A stretch of DNA of 64,000 nucleotides from Helicobacter sp. NHP19-012 (lineage in GTDB: Bacteria > Campylobacterota > Campylobacteria > Campylobacterales > Helicobacteraceae), in NCBI RefSeq assembly GCF_019703325.1, contig NZ_AP024819.1, positions 558,001 through 622,000 on the forward strand, given 5' to 3'. Shown piece by piece: positions 10,117 through 18,150 of this stretch. The notes below the pieces were generated by a model, which saw nothing but the letters and a program-made list of their open reading frames with translations, did no database searches and had not been told where the DNA came from. The position numbers and the translations under genes were made by a program. The first letter of the stretch is position 1, and each line of letters begins with the position of its first letter.

Positions 10117-11385
10117 TTAAAATTTGTTGGGTAGTTTAAGCGCATAGCGGTATAAATCCGACATGCCCAAAATCCGTGCTAAGAGCGAAAAGGCGGGGGG
10201 ATGTTTGGCGTTTTTATACCCAATGTCTAAGGTCGTGATCGCTGCTTTTTTAATGTTGTAAGTGTTGTTCTTAGACACCAGTACAGACCATACATTGTGC
10301 GCCACGATCGCCCTATGGTGCTTTACGCCCAAGTAGAGCATGATGTGCCCTTTTAGCCACAAAATCGTGGCAAAGGGGGTGGCGTGCCTGATGATGTAGG
10401 CTTCCTTTTTTCTTGGGGGTAGGTGGCTTAAATCCACCATGTTGTTGGCATAGCGCACTTGGGCTAAAGAGTTGCGGGGGAGCAATATCCCAAAACTTGC
10501 AAAGCTATCCCTTGTAAAAGCCGAGCAGTCACGCTTTTGATCTGCCCCGCCCCAACCATAGGGTTGGCCAAGCATAGTGTCGATCACCACCGCCATCGCT
10601 CTTTGGGTGAAGGGGCGAGGAAAGGGAGTGAAGTGGGGGGAGTGCAAAGGGGTTGGGATTAATTTTACAAAGCCCTCAGTATCCTTAGCATAGGTGTAGA
10701 CCTGCCTAAAGTGGTGAGGGACTTTAATGAAAATCTCGCCCATGTGCGCCACACCCCTATTAGCCAAAGGGATCTTGTCCCTTGTGGGGGTTAAATAGTG
10801 CCTGAAGTGCAAGAAAGTTTGCACTTGTTTAGAACTCACGGCGGCGAGTTTGTCTAAACGCACCCAGCCAAAGACAAAAGAGCTTTGGATGTGGGCGTAG
10901 GTTTTTGCCTTGTTGTAATGGGTGATGAGCACGGGCGTGCCCGCAAAGATCATAGAGTTTTGCCAACGATCAAAGGGGTAGCCGTCTTTTAAATAATAGG
11001 GTGCATCTGTAGGCACAGCCCGCACATTGGCATCAGCGATCACAACCGCTCTAATCCCCACGCTTGGGTAATGGGCGATGTCCATGTCCGCCAAAATCTC
11101 TTGTAATTTAGCGTTGGTGTAGGGTTGTAGGTGCTTGTCGTAGCCTGGCTCATGCAAAGTCTCTTGTATCCAAAAGACCTTGTCTAAATCCTCCATTGTT
11201 TGCATGCCCATCCAAGGAGCATACCACTGTTTTAAATAGGCTTTTTTGAGCTTAGTTCTTGAGGGAATGGGGAGTTTAAATTTTGGCAAGTAGCGACTCG
11301 CCTCTTGGGGTAAACCTAGAAGACTTGGGGGGTTGGCGGGTAAAAGAACAATAAGGCTTAAAGGGGCAAGAAACACCTTAAGCAT
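10117..11385 (-). CDS. Secreted SH3/NlpC-P60 family cell-wall peptidase
   Basis: Probable cell-envelope endopeptidase cutting peptidoglycan stem peptides. A hydrophobic N-terminal export signal (1-16) is followed by a helical region, an SH3-like central part (about 105-245) and a C-terminal NlpC/P60 domain. The catalytic Cys287 lies in KRDCSAFTRDSF after the GWGGADQ block, with His347 (WLKGHIMLYLG) and His363 as candidate triad members. At 422 residues it resembles the gene between mqo and rpoD in H. pylori. It overlaps the tyrosine phosphatase gene by 8 bases. Activity is inferred from the domain. Confidence 0.85.
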   Translation of the reverse strand: MLKVFLAPLSLIVLLPANPPSLLGLPQEASRYLPKFKLPIPSRTKLKKAYLKQWYAPWMGMQTMEDLDKVFWIQETLHEPGYDKHLQPYTNAKLQEILADMDIAHYPSVGIRAVVIADANVRAVPTDAPYYLKDGYPFDRWQNSMIFAGTPVLITHYNKAKTYAHIQSSFVFGWVRLDKLAAVSSKQVQTFLHFRHYLTPTRDKIPLANRGVAHMGEIFIKVPHHFRQVYTYAKDTEGFVKLIPTPLHSPHFTPFPRPFTQRAMAVVIDTMLGQPYGWGGADQKRDCSAFTRDSFASFGILLPRNSLAQVRYANNMVDLSHLPPRKKEAYIIRHATPFATILWLKGHIMLYLGVKHHRAIVAHNVWSVLVSKNNTYNIKKAAITTLDIGYKNAKHPPAFSLLARILGMSDLYRYALKLPNKF

Positions 11386-11824
11386 GCAAACTGGTTAAGA
11401 GATTTTGCACCCCTAAATCGATCAAGGCATAAACCTCCTCAAAATCTTTCTCCTGTGTATAGGTGTAGGGGTCGGGGATGTCCACACCCCCTAGACCAAA
11501 ATCCCCAAGTTTACAGATATTAGGATGTGAAATACCCAACTCTTTTAAAGATCTAATGTTGCTATCATCCATCGCCACAATACAATTAAACTTATTTGCT
11601 AGCTTTTGGGTGATGGGTTTACTCCTAAAAGGGGTTAAATCGATGCCATGACTCTTGGCTAAGGCAATGATGGGTGGGTGGGCTAGCTCACCCTCGTGGT
11701 AGCTAGAAATGCCCGCCCCATCTACAACTAAAGGCAACTTTTGTTTTTGGATAATGTCAGTGGCAATCCCCCTAGCGAGCATGGAACGGCAGATGTTGCC
11801 CAGGCACAGAAACAAAAGGCTCAT
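11378..11824 (-). CDS. Low-molecular-weight protein tyrosine phosphatase
   Basis: Cytoplasmic phosphatase family. The P-loop CLGNICRS gives nucleophile Cys7 and Arg13 (CX5R), and DPY (118-120) supplies the general acid Asp118, so the active site is complete in 148 residues. The more usual residues after CRS (P-M-A-E) are replaced by MLAR. It overlaps rpoD by four bases (ATGA) and the NlpC/P60 gene by 8, so all three are probably one transcript. Substrates are unknown; it could equally act on phosphoarginine as some relatives do. I do not recall this gene at the H. pylori rpoD locus. Confidence 0.88.
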   Translation of the reverse strand: MSLLFLCLGNICRSMLARGIATDIIQKQKLPLVVDGAGISSYHEGELAHPPIIALAKSHGIDLTPFRSKPITQKLANKFNCIVAMDDSNIRSLKELGISHPNICKLGDFGLGGVDIPDPYTYTQEKDFEEVYALIDLGVQNLLTSLHA

Positions 11825-13722
11825 ATACGCAAATAACTTCTTAGTGAGCGCCCGTATTGGGGGCTTCTAAGCTTTTTGATCGCGCTGCTTTCAATTTGGC
11901 GCACCCTTTCACGCGTAACACTGAGCTCTTTGCCTATCTCCTCTAAGGTGCGATCACTCTCGTCCTCTAGCAAGCCAAAGCGCATGCGGATCACGGATTT
12001 TTCGCGCTCATTGAGCTGGTCTAGCACACCATCAATTTGGGCCTTTAAATCCTCGCGCATGATGTGGTCCATAGACCCCACCACATTGCGATCCTCTACA
12101 AAGTCCCCAAACTTGCCATCATCGTCATTACCTACGGGCGACTCTAGGCTAACGGGTTCTTTGGTGATTTTAATGACATTTTTGACTTTATCAAGGGGCA
12201 AGCCCACTTCTTTAGCCACCAGGTCTAAATCCGGCTCTTTTCCATTTTCTTGCATGTGCTTACGCATGACTTTGTTGATGCGATTGATCGTGTCGATCAT
12301 ATGAATGGGGATGCGGATAGTGCGGGCTTGGTCGGCAATCGCACGGCTGATCGCCTGCTTGATCCACCAAGTGGCGTAAGTGGAGAATTTATAATTTTTC
12401 TCATGCTCAAACTTATCCACCGCTTTCATTAAGCCGATGTTACCCTCTTGGATCAAGTCTAAGAAAGGTAGTCCTCTAGAGGTGTAGCGTTTGGCAATGC
12501 TCACCACAAGGCGTAGGTTGGAGCGTGCCATTTTGTTTTTAGCTTTGTCGGAAATGAGTTTGCCCCGTTTGATTTGGTTTAAAATCTCTTTGAGCTTGCT
12601 AGGTTCTAAATTAAAGCCATCCTCGCTCGCTTCCTTGGTTTGGAAGAGCTTTTTAATCTCCATATAAATATTGATCATTGTGGCTTCAGGCACCATGGTG
12701 GCGATTTCTTCACGGCTCATGGTGGTGATATTTTTTAAGATATTTTTATGGTTCTCTATCAAAGCCTCGTTGAATAAAGACAGCTTATACTCCAAGCGTT
12801 TTAACTCTTTTTCAAAACCATCGCCACTTTTTAAAGAAGTCTCCATGGCTTTCACAAGTTCGCTAATGAGCTTACTTGTAGGTCCCAAGTCATAGAGCTT
12901 CTCTTTTAAAACACGGCATTTGTAGGCTAGGGTCAACTCGTGCAAAAGTGGGTCTTCTTGCTCCTCCTTGGGGGTGTTTAGGAATTTGAGCCAATCTTTT
13001 TTCGCCTTGCTTAGGGCTTTAAAGCTCTCTAGGACTTTTTCTACCCGTTTTTTATCCTTTTCGGATACATTTTTTTTCATTTCAGGGTTGTCCTCTTCCT
13101 CGCCCTCGCTCTCTTCCATCTCGACCTCTTCATCCTTTTTGGGCACACTCCCTTCATCGTCAAAGTTTCTAAACAGCTCTTTAACCCGTCTCTCGCGATT
13201 GATTAGGGGGTCCTTATAGTTGTAGATGAAGTCGATGAGATAAGGCACAGAGCAAATCGCATCTAAAATGATGTTTTCGCCTAGCTTAATCTGTTTGCTT
13301 AAATACACCTCTTCTTCCTTACTAAGAAGGGGGATTTCGCCCATTTCGCGCAAATACATGCGCACGGGACTATCGCTCCTAGACCATTCGGGTAATTCTT
13401 TTTCTTTAAAGTCTAGGTTTTCTTCAGGCTCTTCCTCAACAAGCTTAGATTTTTTACGCCCACCCACTTTACGCTCAAGTGAGGATAAGGAAGTGTGGGC
13501 GTACCCAAATGAGTGGACAAAGGTTTTATTGTATTTTTGCGCCCACTCTTTGAGCTTTTTGAGTTGAGAAACACTAGGGATCTTTTGCAAGATGTCAATG
13601 ACCCGTTCGTAAGCAACACCGGGTTGCTCTGCTTTAAAGAGCTGTTCTAACTCTTCTTGGATAGTGGGCTGTTTTGTAGAAACCTTGGGGGGGTTTGGGG
13701 CTTTATTATCTTTGTTTTCCAT
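11821..13722 (-). CDS. rpoD: RNA polymerase primary sigma factor RpoD (sigma-80)
   Basis: Housekeeping sigma factor. Region 1.1 and an acidic linker rich in Glu/Lys (about 190-230) precede region 1.2 to 2. Region 2 holds [20 protein letters not shown] and the -10 recognition helix with [17 protein letters not shown]; region 4 has the helix-turn-helix [17 protein letters not shown]. It has 633 residues, somewhat shorter than the roughly 670 in H. pylori. It leads a minus-strand unit with the phosphatase, peptidase and mqo genes. Confidence 0.96.
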   Translation of the reverse strand: MENKDNKAPNPPKVSTKQPTIQEELEQLFKAEQPGVAYERVIDILQKIPSVSQLKKLKEWAQKYNKTFVHSFGYAHTSLSSLERKVGGRKKSKLVEEEPEENLDFKEKELPEWSRSDSPVRMYLREMGEIPLLSKEEEVYLSKQIKLGENIILDAICSVPYLIDFIYNYKDPLINRERRVKELFRNFDDEGSVPKKDEEVEMEESEGEEEDNPEMKKNVSEKDKKRVEKVLESFKALSKAKKDWLKFLNTPKEEQEDPLLHELTLAYKCRVLKEKLYDLGPTSKLISELVKAMETSLKSGDGFEKELKRLEYKLSLFNEALIENHKNILKNITTMSREEIATMVPEATMINIYMEIKKLFQTKEASEDGFNLEPSKLKEILNQIKRGKLISDKAKNKMARSNLRLVVSIAKRYTSRGLPFLDLIQEGNIGLMKAVDKFEHEKNYKFSTYATWWIKQAISRAIADQARTIRIPIHMIDTINRINKVMRKHMQENGKEPDLDLVAKEVGLPLDKVKNVIKITKEPVSLESPVGNDDDGKFGDFVEDRNVVGSMDHIMREDLKAQIDGVLDQLNEREKSVIRMRFGLLEDESDRTLEEIGKELSVTRERVRQIESSAIKKLRSPQYGRSLRSYLRI

Positions 13723-13851
13723 GTGTCCTCGCTTTAGATGGTTGAAACCTACTCGTGGAAAGGCTTTATAGCAAAATATGGCTTACAAATGTATAAAAGG
13801 TTAAAAATTGCTTGTGCTATAATGGGGCTTTTGTTAAGGTAGGGTCAATAA
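13723..13851. promoter_or_regulatory. Divergent promoter region for rpoD (-) and tatB operon (+)
   Basis: The 129-base gap between divergent starts has a clear plus-strand TATAAT (13818-13823), 28 bases ahead of tatB. On the minus strand the best -10 candidate for rpoD is TATAAA (13765-13770), about 42 bases ahead of its ATG; this one is weak because the region is AT-rich. Confidence 0.55.
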
Positions 13852-14271
13852 ATGTTTGGGATGGGATTTTTTGAGTTAGTGGTGGTCGTGGTGGTCGCCA
13901 TCATCTTTTTAGGGCCGGACAAATTCCCTCAAGCCATGCTGGATTTAGCCCGCTTTTTTAGGGCGGTGAAGAAGACACTAAACGATGCCAAGGAGAGCCT
14001 AGATAAAGAAATCCACATTGAAGAGCTGAAAAAGGAAGCCCTTGAATACCAAGAGCTCTTGAAACAACAAGCCAAGCCCCTCGGGGATTTAAAGCAAGAG
14101 CTAGAAAATATTCCCCAAATGCCCGAAGTGCAAGACTTGCAAGAGAGCGTAAAAAGCCTTGCCAAGAGCAATCCTTTAGAGAGCCTAAACGCCCCAGAGC
14201 TAGAGATAAAGCAAGCAGAAAAACCAAAAGTGAGCCTAGAAAAAACCCCAAAAAGCCCCCCCGATGCTTGA
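13852..14271 (+). CDS. tatB: Sec-independent translocase protein TatB
   Basis: Substrate-recognition subunit of the twin-arginine export system. The short N-terminal membrane helix (5-21) is followed by FLGPDKFPQ, then an amphipathic helix and a long charged coiled-coil tail with many Glu, Lys and Leu residues. The Glu/Gly start MFGMGFFELVVV is TatB-like rather than TatA-like, and tatC follows with an 8-base overlap. Length is 139 residues. Fumarate reductase-type and hydrogenase enzymes are typical clients, but none is shown here. Confidence 0.92.
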   Translation: MFGMGFFELVVVVVVAIIFLGPDKFPQAMLDLARFFRAVKKTLNDAKESLDKEIHIEELKKEALEYQELLKQQAKPLGDLKQELENIPQMPEVQDLQESVKSLAKSNPLESLNAPELEIKQAEKPKVSLEKTPKSPPDA

Positions 14272-15010
14272 AGATTTAAAACCGCATCTGCAAGATTTGC
14301 GCAAACGCCTTTTGATCTCAGTGTTGGTGTTGGTGCTTGCTTTTGGGCTGTGCTTTAGCTTTTGGCAAGAGATTTTTGGTTGGATCAAAGCGTCCTACCA
14401 TGGTAAACTCATCCAAATCTCGCCCATTGAGGGGGTGATGGTGGCGATCAAGGTGAGCTTTTTAACCGCCCTAGCCGTGTCCATGCCCGTGATTTTTTGG
14501 CAGGCGTGGCTCTTTGTCGCCCCCGGGCTTTATAAAAACGAAAAAAAGGTCGTCTTGCCCTTCGTGTTCTTTGGGAGTGTGATGTTTGCGGCAGGGGCGT
14601 GTTTTTCTTATTATGTGGTCTTCCCCTTTGTGATGCACTACTTGGCAAACTTCGGGGGGGCGATGTTTGAAGCAAACATTTCAGCCTCCAGCTATGTGAG
14701 CTTTTTTACCCGCCTGATTTTGGGCTTTGGTTTGGCCTTTGAGCTGCCCGTGTTGGCGTTCTTTTTGGCTAAGGTGGGTTTAATCACCGATGCCACGCTT
14801 AAAGCCCATTTCAAATACGCCATTGTGGCGATCTTCATTGTGGCGGCGATCATCACCCCCCCCGATGTGATGAGCCAAGTTCTGATGGCGTTGCCTTTAA
14901 TTGGGCTCTATGGACTCTCTATTTTGATCGCTAAAATGGTCAATCCCGCCTCTAAAGAAGCCCTCGATATTGCCCCCGATGACGCACCCAAAGAAACCCC
15001 AGATGCCTAG
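14264..15010 (+). CDS. tatC: Sec-independent translocase protein TatC
   Basis: Six-helix membrane core of the Tat translocon that binds twin-arginine signals. The N-terminal LKPHLQDLRKRLLIS segment corresponds to the conserved HLxELRxRL motif, and the loop with SPIEGVMVAIKVSF and helix pair with FVAPGLYKNEKK are classical. It has 248 residues. It overlaps tatB at the start and queA at the end. Confidence 0.95.
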   Translation: MLEDLKPHLQDLRKRLLISVLVLVLAFGLCFSFWQEIFGWIKASYHGKLIQISPIEGVMVAIKVSFLTALAVSMPVIFWQAWLFVAPGLYKNEKKVVLPFVFFGSVMFAAGACFSYYVVFPFVMHYLANFGGAMFEANISASSYVSFFTRLILGFGLAFELPVLAFFLAKVGLITDATLKAHFKYAIVAIFIVAAIITPPDVMSQVLMALPLIGLYGLSILIAKMVNPASKEALDIAPDDAPKETPDA

Positions 15011-16031
15011 TATCCCCAAAGAGTTTAACCGCGCAAGTTATGCCTACGATTTACCAGGGCATTTGATCGCCACGCACCCCATACAGCCCAAAGAGAGTGC
15101 GAAATTGATGGTTTATGAAAGGGCTAGCGATAAACTCACCCACGCCACTTTTAAAGAAATCTTTAGCTTTTTTCCACAAGACGCCTTAGTGGTGCTGAAT
15201 GACACAAAGGTGATGAAGGCTAGGCTATTTGCCCACACCCCTACAAAACGCTCAGTGGAGATTTTATTACACCGCCCCCAAAGCTTGACAACTTGCCTAG
15301 CCCAAATGAAGGGCAAAGTGCGCCCCGGGCTGGCACTAGAGCTAGAACAGGGTTATTCTTGCGAGGTTTTAGAAGTGTTAGACAATGGTTTAAGGGTGCT
15401 TGAGTTTAGACATAGGGGAGAAGTTTTAGAGTGGGGCGGGGTGCTTGCCATGCTTGAGCTTTTAGGGCATATGCCCATCCCCCCCTATCTCAAACGCCCC
15501 GACACAAGCGCAGACATACAAGACTATCAAAGCGTGTTTGCTAAAAATTTAGGGGCGATCGCCGCACCCACCGCCTCCTTGCACTTTTCAGAAAGCGCAA
15601 GGGACCACCTACTTAAGCATTATCAGCATGTTTTTATCACCCTGCATGTGGGGGCGGGGACTTTTTTAAGTGTGGAGAGTGAAGACATTCGAGAGCACCC
15701 CATGCACGCCGAGTTTGTGCAGGTGTCCCCAAAAGCGAGGCAAGCCCTAGATAGGGCGCAATATATTTTATGTGTAGGCACCACCGCCCTAAGAGCAACT
15801 GAGCATTATAAAAGGGGTTTTGGCAATGCGCCATGCACTCTCTTTTTACACGCAGGCAACCCGGTAAAGCACGCCCACGCACTGCTTACAAATTTTCATT
15901 TGCCCGAATCCACTTTAATCATGCTCGTGGCTTCTATGGTGGGGCTAGACAAATGCCTAGAACTTTATCAAATCGCCATAGCGCATAACTACCGCTTTTA
16001 TTCCTATGGAGATGGGATGTTGATCTTATGA
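15003..16031 (+). CDS. queA: S-adenosylmethionine:tRNA ribosyltransferase-isomerase
   Basis: Transfers and isomerises the ribose of SAM onto 7-aminomethyl-7-deazaguanine in tRNA, forming epoxyqueuosine. Conserved blocks include VVLNDTKVMKARL, AAPTASLHF, LHVGAGTFL and the C-terminal YRFYSYGDGMLIL. Three in-frame starts exist upstream; the ATG at 15003 overlaps the tatC stop and gives 342 residues, close to the 345 of H. pylori, so I prefer it to 14970 or 14979. The ATGA overlap with rsmG shows operon structure. Confidence 0.93.
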   Translation: MPSIPKEFNRASYAYDLPGHLIATHPIQPKESAKLMVYERASDKLTHATFKEIFSFFPQDALVVLNDTKVMKARLFAHTPTKRSVEILLHRPQSLTTCLAQMKGKVRPGLALELEQGYSCEVLEVLDNGLRVLEFRHRGEVLEWGGVLAMLELLGHMPIPPYLKRPDTSADIQDYQSVFAKNLGAIAAPTASLHFSESARDHLLKHYQHVFITLHVGAGTFLSVESEDIREHPMHAEFVQVSPKARQALDRAQYILCVGTTALRATEHYKRGFGNAPCTLFLHAGNPVKHAHALLTNFHLPESTLIMLVASMVGLDKCLELYQIAIAHNYRFYSYGDGMLIL

Positions 16032-16555
16032 GTCCAAAATTGGATTTATTCGCTAATTTGCTTTTGGATTGGGGCGGGGTGCATAATTTGAGCGGAGCTA
16101 AGAGCCGCCAAGACATTGAGCGCAACATACAAGATAGCTTGCAGGTTTTGGATTTTATCGCCCCCTTCCAAAGCTGTTTAGACATCGGCAGTGGGGCAGG
16201 CTTTCCTGCTATCCCCTTAAGCCTAGAATGCCCCAATGCTCGCTTTATCCTTGTAGAGCCCAATGCTAAAAAAATGGCGTTTTTGCACCATTTAAAGGCG
16301 AGCCTAAGCTTAGACAATGTGCTTTTAAAACGCTTGCGCTTGCAAGAGCTGCCCCCCTTAAAGGTGGATTTAATCACCTCTAGGGCACTGATGAACGCAC
16401 AAGACTTATTGAATTTAAGTGCCCACTTCTTGGAAAAAGGCGGGCATTTTCTCTTTTACAAGGGGAGCAATTTAAACCAAGAGATCGCCTGTTTGCCCGG
16501 GGAGTGCTTCACCTATGGCAAACGGGTGTATTTTTACCGCAAGGGGGCAAATTGA
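16028..16555 (+). CDS. rsmG: 16S rRNA (guanine-N7) methyltransferase RsmG
   Basis: Methylates G527 (E. coli numbering) of 16S rRNA using SAM. The SAM-binding motif LDIGSGAGFPAIPLS and the following FILVEPNAKKMAFLHHL block identify the GidB/RsmG family. It has 175 residues, near the family size in Helicobacter. It starts four bases inside queA (ATGA) and its end overlaps the next small gene. Confidence 0.93.
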   Translation: MSPKLDLFANLLLDWGGVHNLSGAKSRQDIERNIQDSLQVLDFIAPFQSCLDIGSGAGFPAIPLSLECPNARFILVEPNAKKMAFLHHLKASLSLDNVLLKRLRLQELPPLKVDLITSRALMNAQDLLNLSAHFLEKGGHFLFYKGSNLNQEIACLPGECFTYGKRVYFYRKGAN

Positions 16556-16764
16556 GATTGTTATTTTTATTAGCTATTGTGGTGGGGTTGTTTTTGTGGC
16601 TAAGGCCCAAAGTGAAAGTCGCTCCGCCTCAAAATGACCCCAATGCAGGGCTAGACATGCTTGAGTGCGCCCATTGCAAAACCTATGTGACGCCAGAGGA
16701 GGCGGTGTATGCTGGGGATCGTGTCTACTGCTCTAGGGCGTGCTTGAAAGAAAGTGCATGTTGA
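16552..16764 (+). CDS. Membrane-anchored zinc-hook small protein (PP0621-like)
   Basis: A 70-residue protein that I start at the TTG at 16552, four bases after AGGGGG and overlapping the rsmG stop. It has one N-terminal membrane helix (about 2-17), a short linker, and a metal-binding knuckle: CAHC near residue 39 and YCSRAC near residue 62, ending in a further Cys. This layout matches the PP0621 family of proteins with a CxxC...CSxxC knuckle, of unknown function. The TTG start is inferred from the ribosome site; the frame extends further upstream inside rsmG. Confidence 0.7.
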   Translation: MRLLFLLAIVVGLFLWLRPKVKVAPPQNDPNAGLDMLECAHCKTYVTPEEAVYAGDRVYCSRACLKESAC

Positions 16765-17141
16765 TTTTTGGACATCCACAAATTCCCACAAACCCCTTTG
16801 TGCGGGCTACAGAAATCCACCAAATCGCCCAAAGCTTGGCAAGCGTTGTTGTGTATTTTTATGCCACAGATGAAAAAGCTTTTGAGTTGTCCGCCCATTG
16901 CAGTGAAAACGGGGTAAAATACGCCGTTTGGGTGGCTAGCCCTTTGGAGTGGGCGTTGATGGTGAATTTCAAACCTAGTTATATTTTGGTAGAAAATGAG
17001 CCCAAAACCTACCAAAGTTTAGTAGACGATTATTTGAGCGATGCGCGAGTGCTATGGGTGATAGACAAGGAAGAACAAATCGAGCAAGCTTTGAAAATAA
17101 GAATAGACGGGGTGGTGTTTGGGGCATTTTTAGGACTTTAG
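16758..17141 (+). CDS. Conserved hypothetical protein (Helicobacter, downstream of rsmG)
   Basis: A 127-residue protein beginning MLIFGHPQIP, with no signal peptide or membrane helix. It has alternating hydrophobic strands and helices (VVVYFYATDE, YILVENEPK, VLWVIDKEEQ) that suggest a small alpha/beta, Rossmann-like fold and ends VDGVVFGAFLGL. I recall a similar protein at the matching place in H. pylori. The ATG overlaps the stop of the preceding gene by seven bases, so it is likely translated from the same mRNA. No function can be assigned. Confidence 0.7.
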   Translation: MLIFGHPQIPTNPFVRATEIHQIAQSLASVVVYFYATDEKAFELSAHCSENGVKYAVWVASPLEWALMVNFKPSYILVENEPKTYQSLVDDYLSDARVLWVIDKEEQIEQALKIRIDGVVFGAFLGL

Positions 17142-17161
17142 ATTTTTTAGGCAAAATGTGC

Positions 17162-17167
17162 TAAAAT
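17162..17167 (+). promoter_or_regulatory. Putative -10 box for tRNA-Ser
   Basis: TAAAAT lies 13 bases upstream of the first tRNA base, the right distance for a -10 element of a stable RNA gene. No -35 is obvious. It lies just after the stop of the preceding gene. Confidence 0.5.
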
Positions 17168-17180
17168 AGGGGTTTTTCTT

Positions 17181-17268
17181 GGAGAGATGTCCGAGTGGTT
17201 GAAGGAGCACGCCTGGAACGCGTGTAAGGTGCAAGCCTTCAAGGGTTCGAATCCCTTTCTCTCCGCCA
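17181..17268 (+). tRNA. tRNA-Ser (anticodon GGA)
   Basis: A complete class II tRNA. The acceptor stem is GGAGAGA (17181-17187) paired with TCTCTCC (17258-17264), followed by discriminator G and an encoded CCA. The anticodon stem CACGC/GCGTG flanks the loop CTGGAAC, giving anticodon GGA at 17215-17217, which reads UCC and UCU. A variable arm follows and the T loop has GGTTCGAATCC. Acceptor length, long variable arm and discriminator fit serine. Confidence 0.97.
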
Positions 17269-17324
17269 TTTTCCCCCATTTTTATGTTTTTTGTGAATAA
17301 GATTAACAAAGAATAAATAATATT

Positions 17325-17374
17325 ATCTTTGGCTAACAAAATATTAACAACCATTAGCCAAAAGATACTAAAAT
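17325..17374 (+). promoter_or_regulatory. ureA promoter with imperfect dyad operator
   Basis: A TAAAAT -10 box (17369-17374) would start transcription near 17381, about 50 bases before ureA, much as in H. pylori. Upstream lies an inverted repeat: ATCTTTGGCTAA (17325-17336) and TTAGCCAAAAGAT (17354-17366), identical except for one extra A. The arm centres are about 30 bases apart, near three helical turns, and the right arm ends just before the -10 box. In H. pylori this region is bound by NikR and ArsR; the sequence here does not clearly match the NikR consensus I remember, so the binding protein is unassigned. Confidence 0.6.
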
Positions 17375-17385
17375 CTACCCCGTTG

Positions 17386-17399
17386 ATAGCTTGCGCTAT
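17386..17399 (+). promoter_or_regulatory. Small hairpin in the ureA 5' leader
   Basis: ATAGC and GCTAT form a perfect five-base stem around the loop TTGC, with a possible flanking G-U pair. It lies about five bases from the predicted transcript 5' end and 32 bases before the ureA start, and does not cover the AAGAGGAG ribosome site. It may protect the 5' end or be a control point for the stability of the very abundant urease mRNA. Confidence 0.45.
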
Positions 17400-17431
17400 T
17401 CAATAACACCATTTTACAAGAGGAGTTTAGG

Positions 17432-18136
17432 ATGAAGCTTACCCCTAAAGAGCTAGATAAATTGATGCTCCACTATGCGGGAGAACTAGCCAAACAACGC
17501 AAAGCCAAAGGTATTAAGTTAAATTACACTGAAGCCGTGGCTTTGATCAGTGCGCATGTGATGGAAGAAGCCCGCGCTGGTAAAAAAAGCGTGGCAGATT
17601 TAATGCAAGAAGGCAGGACACTTCTTAAAGCCGATGATGTGATGCCCGGTGTGGCGCACATGATCCACGAAGTGGGGATTGAAGCAGGCTTTCCCGATGG
17701 GACAAAACTTGTAACCATCCATACCCCAGTAGAAGCCGGTAGCGAAAAACTTAATCCCGGTGAAGTGATCCTTAAAAACGAAGACATCACTTTGAATGCC
17801 GGTAAACACGCTATCCAACTTAAAGTCAAAAACAAAGGCGACCGCCCCGTGCAAGTGGGTTCACACTTCCACTTCTTTGAAGTCAACAAACTTCTAGACT
17901 TCGATCGCGAAAAAGCCTATGGCAAACGCCTAGACATCGCTTCAGGCACTGCTGTGCGCTTTGAACCTGGTGAAGAAAAAACCGTGGATTTGATCCAAAT
18001 TGGTGGCAACCAACGCATCTACGGCTTCAACGCTCTTGTGGATCGTCAAGCTGACCACGATGGCAAAAAACTTGCTTTGAAACACGCTAAAGCCCATGGT
18101 TTTGGCACCATCAACTGCGGTTGCGACAATAAATAA
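17432..18136 (+). CDS. ureA: Urease subunit alpha UreA (fused gamma-beta type)
   Basis: Structural subunit of cytoplasmic urease, corresponding to fused gamma and beta subunits of other bacteria. The N-terminal gamma part begins [18 protein letters not shown]; the beta part has [17 protein letters not shown] and [18 protein letters not shown]. It has 234 residues. The last residues, NCGCDNK, differ from the H. pylori tail as I remember it (ending in a longer acidic/Lys segment). AAGAGGAG precedes the ATG. Codons such as GCT, GGT and AAA are more frequent than in neighbouring genes, which fits very high expression. It and ureB form the first urease transcript. Confidence 0.96.
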   Translation: MKLTPKELDKLMLHYAGELAKQRKAKGIKLNYTEAVALISAHVMEEARAGKKSVADLMQEGRTLLKADDVMPGVAHMIHEVGIEAGFPDGTKLVTIHTPVEAGSEKLNPGEVILKNEDITLNAGKHAIQLKVKNKGDRPVQVGSHFHFFEVNKLLDFDREKAYGKRLDIASGTAVRFEPGEEKTVDLIQIGGNQRIYGFNALVDRQADHDGKKLALKHAKAHGFGTINCGCDNK

Positions 18137-18150
18137 GGAAAGGAAGACCG

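Noticed and set aside
17318-17345. NikR operator in the ureA promoter
   Set aside because: AT-rich half sites occur, but the second half does not fit the TATWATT-N11-AATWATA form I remember, so I do not call it NikR-specific.
17524-17889. Open frames antisense to ureA
   Set aside because: Shadows of the highly biased ureA codons; no start signal or family similarity.
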